A stretch of DNA of 55,272 nucleotides from an uncultured Pleomorphomonas sp. (lineage in GTDB: Bacteria; Pseudomonadota; Alphaproteobacteria; Rhizobiales; Pleomorphomonadaceae): assembly GCA_937868725.1 (NCBI GenBank), contig CALMMQ010000100.1, positions 1 to 55,272 of the forward strand, in the 5' to 3' direction. The notes beneath the pieces were generated by a model. It worked only from the letters and a program-made list of their open reading frames with translations. It searched no databases and was not told the DNA's origin. This document shows positions 28,727 through 36,830 of the stretch, piece after piece. Numbering within the stretch: the first letter of the stretch is position 1; each line of letters begins with the position of its first letter. A program made the position numbers and the translations under genes.

Positions 28727-29188
28727 TCAGGGATCCAGGCGCTCGTCGCCGGCAACGCAGACCAGCGACTGTTCCGGCACCTCGGCGTCGCGCTGCGAGG
28801 CATAGGCGCGCTTGTCGGCCTCGCTGTCGCAGACGGGTCGGGTGATCAGCGTGAAGCCGCGCTCTCTGAGGCAGTTGCCGAAATACATGTTGCGCAGGTT
28901 CTCGTTGGCGTCCACCGACCGCCGCGACGACCGTGACCACGGCCCGCGCGAACAGCCGCCGGCAATGCCGTACATTGGTCCGCGGCAGAAGCGGGGACGG
29001 TCGAAAACATCGTCGTCGTCATCGACCAGCATCAGGCTCTGGGGAAACCGCTGGTAGGCGTCGGAGCGGCAGGCCGCGACGGCCGACTGGCGATCGAGAA
29101 ACGACGAGCCCTCGCGATGGACCGTGGTCACCGGACCGGTGACGCAGCCGGCCAGCAGGCCGGCGCCGAGCACGAACAGATAGCGCAC
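28727..29188 (-). CDS. small lipoprotein of unknown function
   Basis: A 153-residue protein that begins with a short lipoprotein signal (RYLFVLGAGLLAGC, lipobox Cys at about 15). The mature part has several cysteines (in VAACRSD, RFCRGP, GGCSRG, GNCLRERGF, PVCDSE, LVCVAG), enough for disulfides and consistent with a periplasmic location, and a run of five Asp after LMLV. I do not recognise the family. The start is GTG 29188, preceded by GGGAGGA at proper spacing; an earlier ATG would add non-lipoprotein sequence. It converges on the NlpD-like gene and follows the DUF815 ATPase gene by 29 bases on the same strand. Confidence 0.75.
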   Translation of the reverse strand: MRYLFVLGAGLLAGCVTGPVTTVHREGSSFLDRQSAVAACRSDAYQRFPQSLMLVDDDDDVFDRPRFCRGPMYGIAGGCSRGPWSRSSRRSVDANENLRNMYFGNCLRERGFTLITRPVCDSEADKRAYASQRDAEVPEQSLVCVAGDERLDP

Positions 29189-29217
29189 GCTCTCCTCCCT
29201 CGTACGAATCGTGGGCG

Positions 29218-30093
29218 TCAGGCGCCGGCGGCGACCCGGCCGGCCAGATCCTGGATGAACTGCCAGGCGACGCGGCCCGACCGGGCGCCGCGCGTCGTCG
29301 CCCATTCGAGCGCTTCGGCCCGCACGCGCTCGGCGGCGACGGCCAGGCCGAGGGCGGCGACATAGCCGTTGACCATGTCGAGATAATCATCCTGCGAGCA
29401 GTTGTGGAAGCCAATCCACAGGCCGAACCGGTCGCTGAGCGACACCTTTTCCTCGACCGCCTCGCCGGGGTTGATGGCCGTAGCGCGCTCGTTCTCCATC
29501 ATGTCGCGCGGCAGCAGGTGGCGGCGGTTGGAGGTGGCGTAGAACAGCACGTTGTCCGGCCGCCCCTCGATGCCGCCTTCCAGTACCGCCTTCAGCGACT
29601 TGTAGGACGTGTCGCCATGATCGAACGACAGGTCGTCGCAGAACACCAGGAAGCGACAGTCCGAGGCGCCGAGCAGCGTCATGAGTTCGGGCAGGTCGTC
29701 GATGTCCTCGCGGTGGATTTCGATGAGCTTGAGCGGCGCCAGGGCAGTGAGGGCCAGACGGCGGTTGACCTCGGCCTGGGCCGCCTTGACCAGCGATGAC
29801 TTGCCCATGCCGCGCGCGCCCCACAGCAACACGTTGTTGGCCGGCAGGCCGCGGGCGAAACGCTCGGTGTTGTCGACGATGATGTCGCGGTTGCGGTCGA
29901 TGCCCTTGAGCAGGCCGATGTCGACGCGGTTGATGCGCTGCACCGGCTGCAGCGTGTGGCGACCACGCACCCAGACGAAGGCATCGGCCAGCGCGAAATC
30001 CGGAGCCGGCGGCCGCTGCGGCGCCAGACGCTCGAGCAGCGCCACGATTTCAGCCAGGCGGCCGTTCAGGACGTCGATCGGATTGTCGGACAA
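29218..30093 (-). CDS. DUF815 P-loop ATPase
   Basis: A 291-residue AAA-type ATPase of the DUF815 family. Walker A is GARGMGKSS (about 92-100), Walker B is FLVFCDDLSF, followed by a sensor-like ATSNRRHLLP and an arginine-rich DRFGLWIGF. Function is not established. The start is placed at TTG 30093 because GGAGGAG lies nine bases before it and the conserved family N terminus (NPIDVLNGRL) follows at once; an in-frame ATG at 30201 would add 36 residues of unrelated sequence and overlap the yajC promoter. Widely found between pcm/nlpD and yajC-secDF in Hyphomicrobiales. Confidence 0.85.
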   Translation of the reverse strand: MSDNPIDVLNGRLAEIVALLERLAPQRPPAPDFALADAFVWVRGRHTLQPVQRINRVDIGLLKGIDRNRDIIVDNTERFARGLPANNVLLWGARGMGKSSLVKAAQAEVNRRLALTALAPLKLIEIHREDIDDLPELMTLLGASDCRFLVFCDDLSFDHGDTSYKSLKAVLEGGIEGRPDNVLFYATSNRRHLLPRDMMENERATAINPGEAVEEKVSLSDRFGLWIGFHNCSQDDYLDMVNGYVAALGLAVAAERVRAEALEWATTRGARSGRVAWQFIQDLAGRVAAGA

Positions 30094-30195
30094 GCGTGCT
30101 CTCCTCCAGAGGGGCGGCCGGACCGCCAGCGCCCGGCCGGTCGTCGGCGGGACATCGGTTATTGCCCCGATTGGCGCGGATTTCAAACCTTCCGT

Positions 30196-30223
30196 TTGCA
30201 AACCGTGACTTCATGGGTATATT
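30196..30223 (+). promoter_or_regulatory. candidate sigma-70 promoter of yajC-secDF
   Basis: TTGCAA (30196-30201) and TATATT (30218-30223) with a 16-base spacer, about 100 bases upstream of the yajC start, in the divergent gap next to the DUF815 ATPase gene. It is one of the best housekeeping-type promoter matches in the window. Confidence 0.5.
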
Positions 30224-30327
30224 CCGGCGACTTTTGGTGTGGTCCCGCAGGGGCTATGCACCACGAAATCCCAAGTTCCGCGCCAGCGCGATTCGCTGGC
30301 GAGAAACAGACAGTTGGAGCTCAGTTG

Positions 30328-30675
30328 ATGTTCGTCACCCCGGCCTTCGCCCAGACCGCCGCCGCCACCGGCAGCAGCACCGAGATGCTCGTCCAGTTCG
30401 CGCCGTTCATCCTGATCTTCGTGATCATGTACTTCCTGCTCATCCGTCCGCAGCAGAAGCGCACCAAGGATCACCGCGAGATGCTGAAGAGCCTGCGTCG
30501 TGGCGACGTGGTGGTGATGAGCGGCGGCCTCATCGGCAAGATTGCCAAGGTCGTCGACGACAACGAACTGCTGCTCGACGTCGGCGACGGCACCGCCAAG
30601 GTGCAGGTCCGCGTGGCCACTGCCATGGTGCAGCAGCTCCGCGCCAAGGGCGAGCCGGTGAAGGACGCCAGCTGA
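30328..30675 (+). CDS. yajC: preprotein translocase subunit YajC
   Basis: A 115-residue single-span inner-membrane protein. One hydrophobic helix (about 24-42, FAPFILIFVIMYFLLI) is followed by the signature RPQQKRTKDHREML and a small cytoplasmic domain with VVVMSGGLIGKIAKV. It associates with SecDF-YidC at the Sec translocon. Start at ATG 30328, with GGAG upstream. It leads the yajC-secD-secF operon. Confidence 0.94.
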   Translation: MFVTPAFAQTAAATGSSTEMLVQFAPFILIFVIMYFLLIRPQQKRTKDHREMLKSLRRGDVVVMSGGLIGKIAKVVDDNELLLDVGDGTAKVQVRVATAMVQQLRAKGEPVKDAS

Positions 30676-30838
30676 CCGGCAAAGGGCAGGGCGCGGCCTC
30701 CGACCGGCGCCCGCCGAGCCGACAACCGATCCGAGGCCGCGGAGGAGGGCAAGCCCTCTGAAATGCGCCGTCGGACGACAGGATCACCGGGATGGGTGGC
30801 CACGGCGGCCCCTTTCCAACCCGGATCTGGGGATATCG

Positions 30839-32452
30839 ATGCTTTATTTCGCCCGCTGGAAAGTGACCGCGATTCTGTTGACGATCTTCGTCAGCCTCGT
30901 CGTCCTGATACCGAACTTCCTGTCGACCGACACGCTCAAGTCCAGCTGGCCATCGTGGTTGCCCGGCAAGCAGATCGTGCTCGGGCTCGACCTGCAGGGC
31001 GGCGTCTATCTGCTCTACCAGATCGATACCGAAGACTATAAGACCAAGCGGCTCACCGCGCTCGAAGGCGACATCCGCAATGCCCTGCGCGACGAGCCGC
31101 GCATCGGCTATACCGGCCTTGGCGTTCAGAACGGTGCCGTGCAGCTGCGCATCCGCGACGAGAACCGCTACGCTGAAGCCGCCACGCGCCTCGGCAAGCT
31201 GGTCAACCCGCTGACCGCCAGCGTGCTCGGCGGCGGCAGTGTCACCGAGTTCACCTTCGACCAGCAGGCCGATGGCCTGATGCGCTTCACCTTCTCCGAC
31301 GCCGGCCTCAGCCAGCGCATGTCCAAGGTGGTCGAGCAGTCGATCGAAGTCATCCGGCGCCGTGTCGACCAGATGGGCGCTGTCGAACCGTCGATCCAGC
31401 GCGAAGGCTCCGATCGCATTCTGGTGGAAGCGCCGGGCGAAAAGGATCCGACCCGTCTCAAGAACATCATCGGCCGCACGGCCCAGATGACCTTCCACCT
31501 CGTCGACCTCAACGTGTCGGCTGTCGACGCCAAGAACGGCATGCTGCCTCCGGGCGAAGTCTACCTGCCGTCGCGCGAAGACGGCGAGCAGGGCTTCGTC
31601 GTTGATGAGACGCCGCTGATGACCGGCGAGGACCTGGTCGACGCTCAGGCTGCCTTCCAGCAGCAGACCAACGAGCCGATCGTCTCGTTCCGCCTGTCGA
31701 CGTCGGGCGCCCGCAAGTTCGCTCAGGTCACCACCGAGAACGTCGGCCGGTTGTTCGCCATCGTTCTCGACGACCAGATCATCTCGGCGCCGCGCATCAA
31801 CGAGCCGATCACCCAGGGGTCCGGCCAGATCTCCGGTCACTTCACCGTCGAAGGCGCCAACGACCTCGCCGTGCTGCTGCGCGCCGGCGCCCTGCCGGCC
31901 AAGCTGGCCGTGGCGGAAGAGCGCACAGTCGGTCCGGGCCTCGGCGCCGACTCGATCACCGCCGGCGAGCACGCCGCCGCCATCGGCACCTTCCTGGTCA
32001 TCTGCTACATGCTCGCCGCCTACGGCCTGTTCGGCATCTTCGCCAACCTCGCCCTGCTGGTGAACATGGTGCTGATCTTCGGTATCATGACCGTGCTGCA
32101 GACGACGCTGACGCTGCCCGGCATCGCCGGCGTGGTGCTGACCATGGGCATGGCCGTCGACTCCAACGTGCTGATCTACGAGCGCATCCGCGAGGAGCAA
32201 CGGGCCGGACGTTCGGCGGTGACCGCCATCGACATCGGCTTCCAGCGCGCCTTCGGCACCATCGTCGACGCCAACATCACGACGCTGATTGCCGCCGTGG
32301 TGCTGTTCCAGATGGGCTCCGGTCCGGTGAAGGGCTTCGCCGTCACGCACGTGATCGGCATTCTCACCACCATGTTCACCGCCATTTCGTTCACCCGTCT
32401 GGTTGTGGCCGCTTGGGTCCGTCGCGTGCGCCCGACGCACGTCCCGCTTTGA
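30839..32452 (+). CDS. secD: protein translocase subunit SecD
   Basis: A 537-residue RND-family membrane protein: one N-terminal helix (about 7-25), a large periplasmic region with the conserved LGLDLQGGVYLLYQID and the P1 and head subdomains, then five C-terminal helices (about 370-530) with VVLTMGMAVDSNVLIYERIREE. With SecF it uses the proton gradient to pull proteins through SecYEG in the late step of export. secF follows 20 bases later. Confidence 0.97.
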   Translation: MLYFARWKVTAILLTIFVSLVVLIPNFLSTDTLKSSWPSWLPGKQIVLGLDLQGGVYLLYQIDTEDYKTKRLTALEGDIRNALRDEPRIGYTGLGVQNGAVQLRIRDENRYAEAATRLGKLVNPLTASVLGGGSVTEFTFDQQADGLMRFTFSDAGLSQRMSKVVEQSIEVIRRRVDQMGAVEPSIQREGSDRILVEAPGEKDPTRLKNIIGRTAQMTFHLVDLNVSAVDAKNGMLPPGEVYLPSREDGEQGFVVDETPLMTGEDLVDAQAAFQQQTNEPIVSFRLSTSGARKFAQVTTENVGRLFAIVLDDQIISAPRINEPITQGSGQISGHFTVEGANDLAVLLRAGALPAKLAVAEERTVGPGLGADSITAGEHAAAIGTFLVICYMLAAYGLFGIFANLALLVNMVLIFGIMTVLQTTLTLPGIAGVVLTMGMAVDSNVLIYERIREEQRAGRSAVTAIDIGFQRAFGTIVDANITTLIAAVVLFQMGSGPVKGFAVTHVIGILTTMFTAISFTRLVVAAWVRRVRPTHVPL

Positions 32453-32472
32453 TCGGGGAAAGAAGCACGAAA

Positions 32473-33438
32473 ATGAAACTGTTCCGTCTGTTCCCCGACG
32501 ACACCAAGATCCCGTTCATGAGGTGGAGGAAATATTCCTTCATGTTCTCGGGCGTGGTGTCGATTCTCTGCATCGTGTTCTTCTTCACGCACGGCATGAA
32601 CACCGGCATCGACTTCCAGGGCGGCACGCTCATGGAAATCCATACCAAGGACGGGCCGGCCGACCTGCAGCACATCCGCAACACGCTCAACGGCCTCGGC
32701 ATGGGCGACGTCGAAGTGCAGGACTTCGGCTCGGACAGCAACGTGCTGATCCGTGTCGTGCGCCAGGACGGCGGCGACGAAGCGCAGATGGCGGTGATCA
32801 ACAAGATTCAGGGCGTGTTTGGCGACACCGTCGAATACCGCCGCACCGAAATGGTTGGGCCGCGTGTCTCCGGCGAACTGGCCGAGAACGGCATCATCGG
32901 CATCCTGACGGCCCTCGGCCTGATCATGGTCTACGTCTGGTTCCGCTTCGAATGGCAGTACTCGGTCGGCGCCATCATCGCCACGCTGCACGACGTGGTG
33001 ATGACCATCGGTTTCTTCGCCATCGCCCAGCTCGAGTTCAACCTGTCGTCGATCGCCGCCATCCTGACCATCGTCGGCTATTCGCTGAACGACACCGTCG
33101 TCGTCTACGACCGTATTCGCGAGATGCGGCGCAAATACAAGCGCATGAACCTTCTGGTCATGCTCGACCTCGCCATCAACCAGACGCTGACGCGTACCGG
33201 CAACACCGCGCTCACCACCATTATCGCCCTGTCGGCGCTGGTGGTGTTCGGCGGCGAGGTCATCCGCTCGTTCACTTCGTCGATGTTGTTCGGCGTCGTG
33301 GTCGGCACCTACTCGTCGGTGTTCATCGCCGCTCCGATCCTGATCTTCCTTGATCCCAAGCTCGGCGACGGCAAGGACAAGGAAGCTGACGAGGAGGCTG
33401 GCGAGGGCGAAGACGAAGGCGTCGTCGAGCCGGCCTGA
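32473..33438 (+). CDS. secF: protein translocase subunit SecF
   Basis: A 321-residue partner of SecD with six membrane helices. GIDFQGGTLMEI is the SecF signature in the first periplasmic part; SLNDTVVVYDRIREMRR and GNTALTTIIALSAL lie in the C-terminal helices. The C terminus ends in an acidic tail of about 25 residues, common in the family. ATG 32473 follows secD by 20 bases. The Mth938-like gene starts 18 bases after the stop, so the operon may extend into it. Confidence 0.97.
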   Translation: MKLFRLFPDDTKIPFMRWRKYSFMFSGVVSILCIVFFFTHGMNTGIDFQGGTLMEIHTKDGPADLQHIRNTLNGLGMGDVEVQDFGSDSNVLIRVVRQDGGDEAQMAVINKIQGVFGDTVEYRRTEMVGPRVSGELAENGIIGILTALGLIMVYVWFRFEWQYSVGAIIATLHDVVMTIGFFAIAQLEFNLSSIAAILTIVGYSLNDTVVVYDRIREMRRKYKRMNLLVMLDLAINQTLTRTGNTALTTIIALSALVVFGGEVIRSFTSSMLFGVVVGTYSSVFIAAPILIFLDPKLGDGKDKEADEEAGEGEDEGVVEPA

Positions 33439-33456
33439 CAGTCCGGAGAACGGTCG

Positions 33457-33867
33457 ATGAAGCTATTCGAGCCGAGAGGCGGCCAGACCGGTGAGCGTCG
33501 CGAGCAGCATCTGCCCGATCGCGTGCCGGTCGACGCTTACGGCAACGGTGGCTTCCGTTTCGGTGGCATGTCGCACCGGGGATCCATCCTTTGCCTGCCC
33601 TCGGGGGTGCATGGTTGGCCGGTTGTCGACGCCGCTGGCATCACCGTTGACAGTCTGCGGCCGGTCTTTGCCGAGGCCGCCGGCTTCGATACGCTGCTGA
33701 TCGGCACCGGCAACACGCTGGTACCGCCTGGGCCTGACGTCGTTGCCGCCCTGCGTATGGCCGGCATCCGCTTCGAACCGATGTCGACCGGCGCCGCGCT
33801 GCGCATCTTCAACATCATGCAGGGCGAGAACCGCAAGGTGGCCGCGGCCTTTCTCGCTGTCGACTGA
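33457..33867 (+). CDS. Mth938-like domain protein (NDUFAF3 homologue)
   Basis: A 136-residue protein with a single Mth938/DUF498 domain (HRGSILCLPSGVHGWPV, then FDTLLIGTGNTLVPPGPDVVAALRMAGI). The human homologue NDUFAF3 is an assembly factor for respiratory complex I, acting on the Q-module. In bacteria the role is not settled. It is 18 bases after secF and 14 bases before the phytoene-synthase-like gene, so all appear co-transcribed. Together with its neighbour it forms a pair of homologues of complex I assembly factors. Confidence 0.88.
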   Translation: MKLFEPRGGQTGERREQHLPDRVPVDAYGNGGFRFGGMSHRGSILCLPSGVHGWPVVDAAGITVDSLRPVFAEAAGFDTLLIGTGNTLVPPGPDVVAALRMAGIRFEPMSTGAALRIFNIMQGENRKVAAAFLAVD

Positions 33868-33881
33868 AACGGGGAACGCCG

Positions 33882-34730
33882 ATGGACGCCGCCCGCCTCG
33901 AGGCCGCCTACGCCCATTGCGACGCCGAGCTCAAGCGCCACGATCACGACCGCTGGCTGGCCGACCTGTTCCTGCCTGAAAGCTGCCGCCGCCACGCCCA
34001 CGCCCTGCACGCTTTTTCCCATGAGGTGGCGCGGGTGCGCGAGAGCGTGCGCGACGCGCTGCCCGGCGAGGTGCGGCTGCAATGGTGGGTCGACGCCATC
34101 GAGGGCGAGACGCGCGGCGACGTCACCGCCCATCCGGTGGCGGCGGCGCTGCTCGACACCATCCGTCGCTTCTCCCTGCGCCGGTCGGGGCTGGTGGCCC
34201 TGGTCGAGGCCCGCCGCTTCGATCTCTACGACGACGCCATGCCGACGCTGACTGACCTTGAAGGCTATGCCGGCGAGACCGCCTCGGTGCTGTTCCAGCA
34301 GGTGGCGCTGCTGCTCGACGCTGATGCTGGCCGCGCCGCCGCCGACGCCTCGGGCCACGCCGGCGTCGCCTACGCGCTCACCGGTCTGATGCGCGCCCTG
34401 CCGCTGACCGCCCGCCGCAATCAGGTGTTTCTGCCGCTCGATCTCCTGGGCCAGCACGGACTGACGGCCGACGACGTGCGCGCCGGCCAGGCGGGCCCCG
34501 AGCTCGACGCCGTGCTCGCCGATGTCAGGGCCATCGCCACGCGCCATCTCGACACCGCCCGCCGCGAAGTGCAGGCATTGCCGCCGACGTTGCGGCCGGC
34601 GTTCGCCGGTCTCGGACTGGTGCGTCCGTATCTGAAGCGCCTTGCCCGCGCGGCGGCCTTTGGCCCGCCGGTCGATCTGCCGGCCTGGCGCAAGCCGATC
34701 CAGCTCTGGAGCTTCGCCCGTCGCTTCTGA
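33882..34730 (+). CDS. squalene/phytoene synthase-like protein (NDUFAF6 homologue)
   Basis: A 282-residue protein with the all-helical isoprenoid synthase fold. The aspartate-rich substrate motifs of true squalene or phytoene synthases (DxxxD) are degenerate: the first reads VRESVRDAL and the second is not obvious, so it may not be an enzyme. The family branch includes NDUFAF6, a mitochondrial complex I assembly factor. FRKPIQLW-like ending (AWRKPIQLWSFARRF) is typical. It converges on the complex-I-like hyf operon with five bases between stops. Confidence 0.82.
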   Translation: MDAARLEAAYAHCDAELKRHDHDRWLADLFLPESCRRHAHALHAFSHEVARVRESVRDALPGEVRLQWWVDAIEGETRGDVTAHPVAAALLDTIRRFSLRRSGLVALVEARRFDLYDDAMPTLTDLEGYAGETASVLFQQVALLLDADAGRAAADASGHAGVAYALTGLMRALPLTARRNQVFLPLDLLGQHGLTADDVRAGQAGPELDAVLADVRAIATRHLDTARREVQALPPTLRPAFAGLGLVRPYLKRLARAAAFGPPVDLPAWRKPIQLWSFARRF

Positions 34731-34735
34731 CAAGC

Positions 34736-35251
34736 TCAGCGGTCGCTGGCTTCGACCAACGAGATCAGGCCACGGATCAGCGCTGCCGGTTCGGGCGGAC
34801 AGCCGGGAATGGTCAGGTCGACGGGGATGATATCGGATACCGCGCCGGCCACGGCATAGCTGCCCTTGAACACACCGCAATTGGCGCCACAGTCGCCCAC
34901 CGCCACCACCCACTTGGGGGCCGGCGTGGCCGCGTAGGTGCGCTCCAGCCCCTCGCGCATGTTGGCCGTCACCGGGCCGGTGACCAGCAGCACGTCGGCA
35001 TGGCGCGGCGAGGCGACAAAGCGCAGGCCGAAGCGCTCGACGTCGTAATAGCTGTTGTTGAGGGCGTGGATCTCCAGCTCGCAGCCATTGCACGAGCCGG
35101 CGTCGACCTCGCGGATCGACAGCGATCGACCGAGATGGCGCTTGGCCTTGGCCTCGAGTTCGGCCGTCAATGCCGCGATCTCGGCGTCGATGACCGGCGG
35201 TGCCTCGGTGACCGGGCGGCGGAAGAGGCCCTGGAGCAGCAGTCTGCGCAT
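34736..35251 (-). CDS. hyfI: HyfI/NuoB-like Fe-S subunit of complex-I-like assembly
   Basis: A 171-residue homologue of NuoB and of the small subunits HyfI/HycG. The four N2-type cluster ligands are visible: Cys54 and Cys57 in SCNGCE, one in GDCGANCG (with an extra Cys), and one in IPGCPPEP. It should hold the 4Fe-4S cluster next to the quinone/proton-coupling site of the large subunit. Last gene of the hyfBCEFGI operon, 12 bases after the large-subunit gene. Unlike HupS, it has no twin-arginine signal, so the complex faces the cytoplasm. Confidence 0.92.
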   Translation of the reverse strand: MRRLLLQGLFRRPVTEAPPVIDAEIAALTAELEAKAKRHLGRSLSIREVDAGSCNGCELEIHALNNSYYDVERFGLRFVASPRHADVLLVTGPVTANMREGLERTYAATPAPKWVVAVGDCGANCGVFKGSYAVAGAVSDIIPVDLTIPGCPPEPAALIRGLISLVEASDR

Positions 35252-35263
35252 GTTCGGTCTACC

Positions 35264-36820
35264 CTAGAGATCGTGCCCGGAATAGGAGCAGTTGAACGAC
35301 TTGTTGCAGAGCGGGAAGTCGGCCACGATGTTGTTCTCGATGACCGCTTCCAGAAGCGGCCACTGGAACACCGAGGGGTCGCGCAGGTGGCAGGCGTCGA
35401 TCCGGCCTTCTTCGTCGAGACGGACCCAGGCCAGCACATCGCCGCGAAAGCCCTCGACCAGCGCGATGCCTTCGACGCAATGCTCGGCCGGTTCGTTGCG
35501 CAGACCGCCGGCCTGCGGCACCAGCCGATCGGTCGAGGAGACATTGACCGGATTGCGCAGGGTACCGGCCGGCAGATGCGCCAGGATCTGGTCGATGAGC
35601 CGCAGCGACTGGGTGATCTCGTCGATGCGGACCCAGATGCGGGCGTCGACATCGCCGTCCGTGCGGGTGACGACGTCGAACTCCAGTTCGCCATAAGGGG
35701 CGTAGCCGGGGTGGCGGCGGGCGTCGAACGCCCGGCCGGACGCCCGGCCGACCGGACCGCCGGCGCCGAAGCGCTGGGCCAGATCGGGGGCAAGCCAGCC
35801 GGTGCTGACGGTGCGGTTCTGCAGTGAGGCCGTTTCGTCGTAGAGCTCGACCAGTTGCGGGAAGCGGGCCCGGATCGAGGCCAGCACCGCCCGGATCGGC
35901 GCCGGATCGGCGAGGTCGGCGGTAACGCCGCCGGGCACGACGCGGTCCATCATCAGGCGATGGCCGAACGCGGCCTTGCTGGCCCGCAGCACCTCCTCGC
36001 GCAGCATGCCGGTGTGGGCCAGCATCAGCGAGAAGGCGGCGTCGTTGCAGATGGCGCCGAAATCGCCGAGATGATTGGCCAGCCGCTCAAGCTCGGCCAT
36101 CAGGGCTCTGAGCCAGATGGCCCGCTGCGGCACGGCGACGCCCAGCGCCGCCTCGACGGCGCGGGCGAAGGCCAGCGAGTAGGCGACCGTGCTGTCGCCG
36201 GAGACGCGAGCGGCGAGGCGGGTGGCCTGCTCAAGCTCGGCGCCGGCCAACAGCGCGTCGATGCCCTTGTGGACATAGCCAAGGCGCTCTTCCAGCCGCA
36301 CGACGATCTCGCCGTTGGCGCTGAAACGGAAATGGCCGGGCTCGATGATGCCGGCGTGCACCGGACCGACGGCGATCTGGTGCAGCGGCGGCCCTTCGGC
36401 GCGCAGGAACTCATACCTGTCGCCGCTCCGATCGTGCTTGGCCGCCTGACCAAGCGGCTCGCGCACCGGCCAGCGGCCGTGGTCGAGCCAGCGGCGTTCG
36501 TCGGGCGCGCCCTCGGCGACGAGGCCGTAGAGATCGCGGATGGTCCGTTCCGGCCGCTGCCCGGCGGCATGCGTCAGGCCAACCGACGGAAAGCGTCCTT
36601 CGGGGCAGGGTAGCGACAGCACCAGCAGCGAGCCGTCGGCTTCGGTGAGTGCCAGATGCACCGTCCGCCGCTCGGCCCAGAGCGCGGCGAGCGTCGCTTC
36701 GCCGGCGGCGATGCCGAGCACAGCCTGACGCCAGGTGTCGGCGTCGACGACGATGCGCGGCCAGGGCTGCTGCTGCTCGATCGAACGCGAGACGTTGAGG
36801 AGGGCAGATCGCAAGGACAT
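35264..36820 (-). CDS. hyfG: HyfG-like large subunit without the first Ni-binding CxxC (Ehr type)
   Basis: A 518-residue fusion of a NuoC-like N-terminal domain (about 1-140) and a NuoD/group 4 [NiFe] large-subunit-like domain (about 150-518). In hydrogenase 3/4 the second domain starts with a Cys-Gly-Ile-Cys nickel motif; here the same place reads RVSGDSTVAYS, so Ser207 and Ser210 replace both cysteines. The C terminus is LCNKSFNCSYSGHDL, with two Cys five residues apart (about 505 and 511) instead of the usual DPCxxC. The protein therefore probably does not bind NiFe and belongs to the Ehr group. Start at ATG 36820 with GAGAGG before it; it follows the hyfF stop closely. Confidence 0.9.
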   Translation of the reverse strand: MSLRSALLNVSRSIEQQQPWPRIVVDADTWRQAVLGIAAGEATLAALWAERRTVHLALTEADGSLLVLSLPCPEGRFPSVGLTHAAGQRPERTIRDLYGLVAEGAPDERRWLDHGRWPVREPLGQAAKHDRSGDRYEFLRAEGPPLHQIAVGPVHAGIIEPGHFRFSANGEIVVRLEERLGYVHKGIDALLAGAELEQATRLAARVSGDSTVAYSLAFARAVEAALGVAVPQRAIWLRALMAELERLANHLGDFGAICNDAAFSLMLAHTGMLREEVLRASKAAFGHRLMMDRVVPGGVTADLADPAPIRAVLASIRARFPQLVELYDETASLQNRTVSTGWLAPDLAQRFGAGGPVGRASGRAFDARRHPGYAPYGELEFDVVTRTDGDVDARIWVRIDEITQSLRLIDQILAHLPAGTLRNPVNVSSTDRLVPQAGGLRNEPAEHCVEGIALVEGFRGDVLAWVRLDEEGRIDACHLRDPSVFQWPLLEAVIENNIVADFPLCNKSFNCSYSGHDL

Positions 36821-36830
36821 GGTAAGCCTC

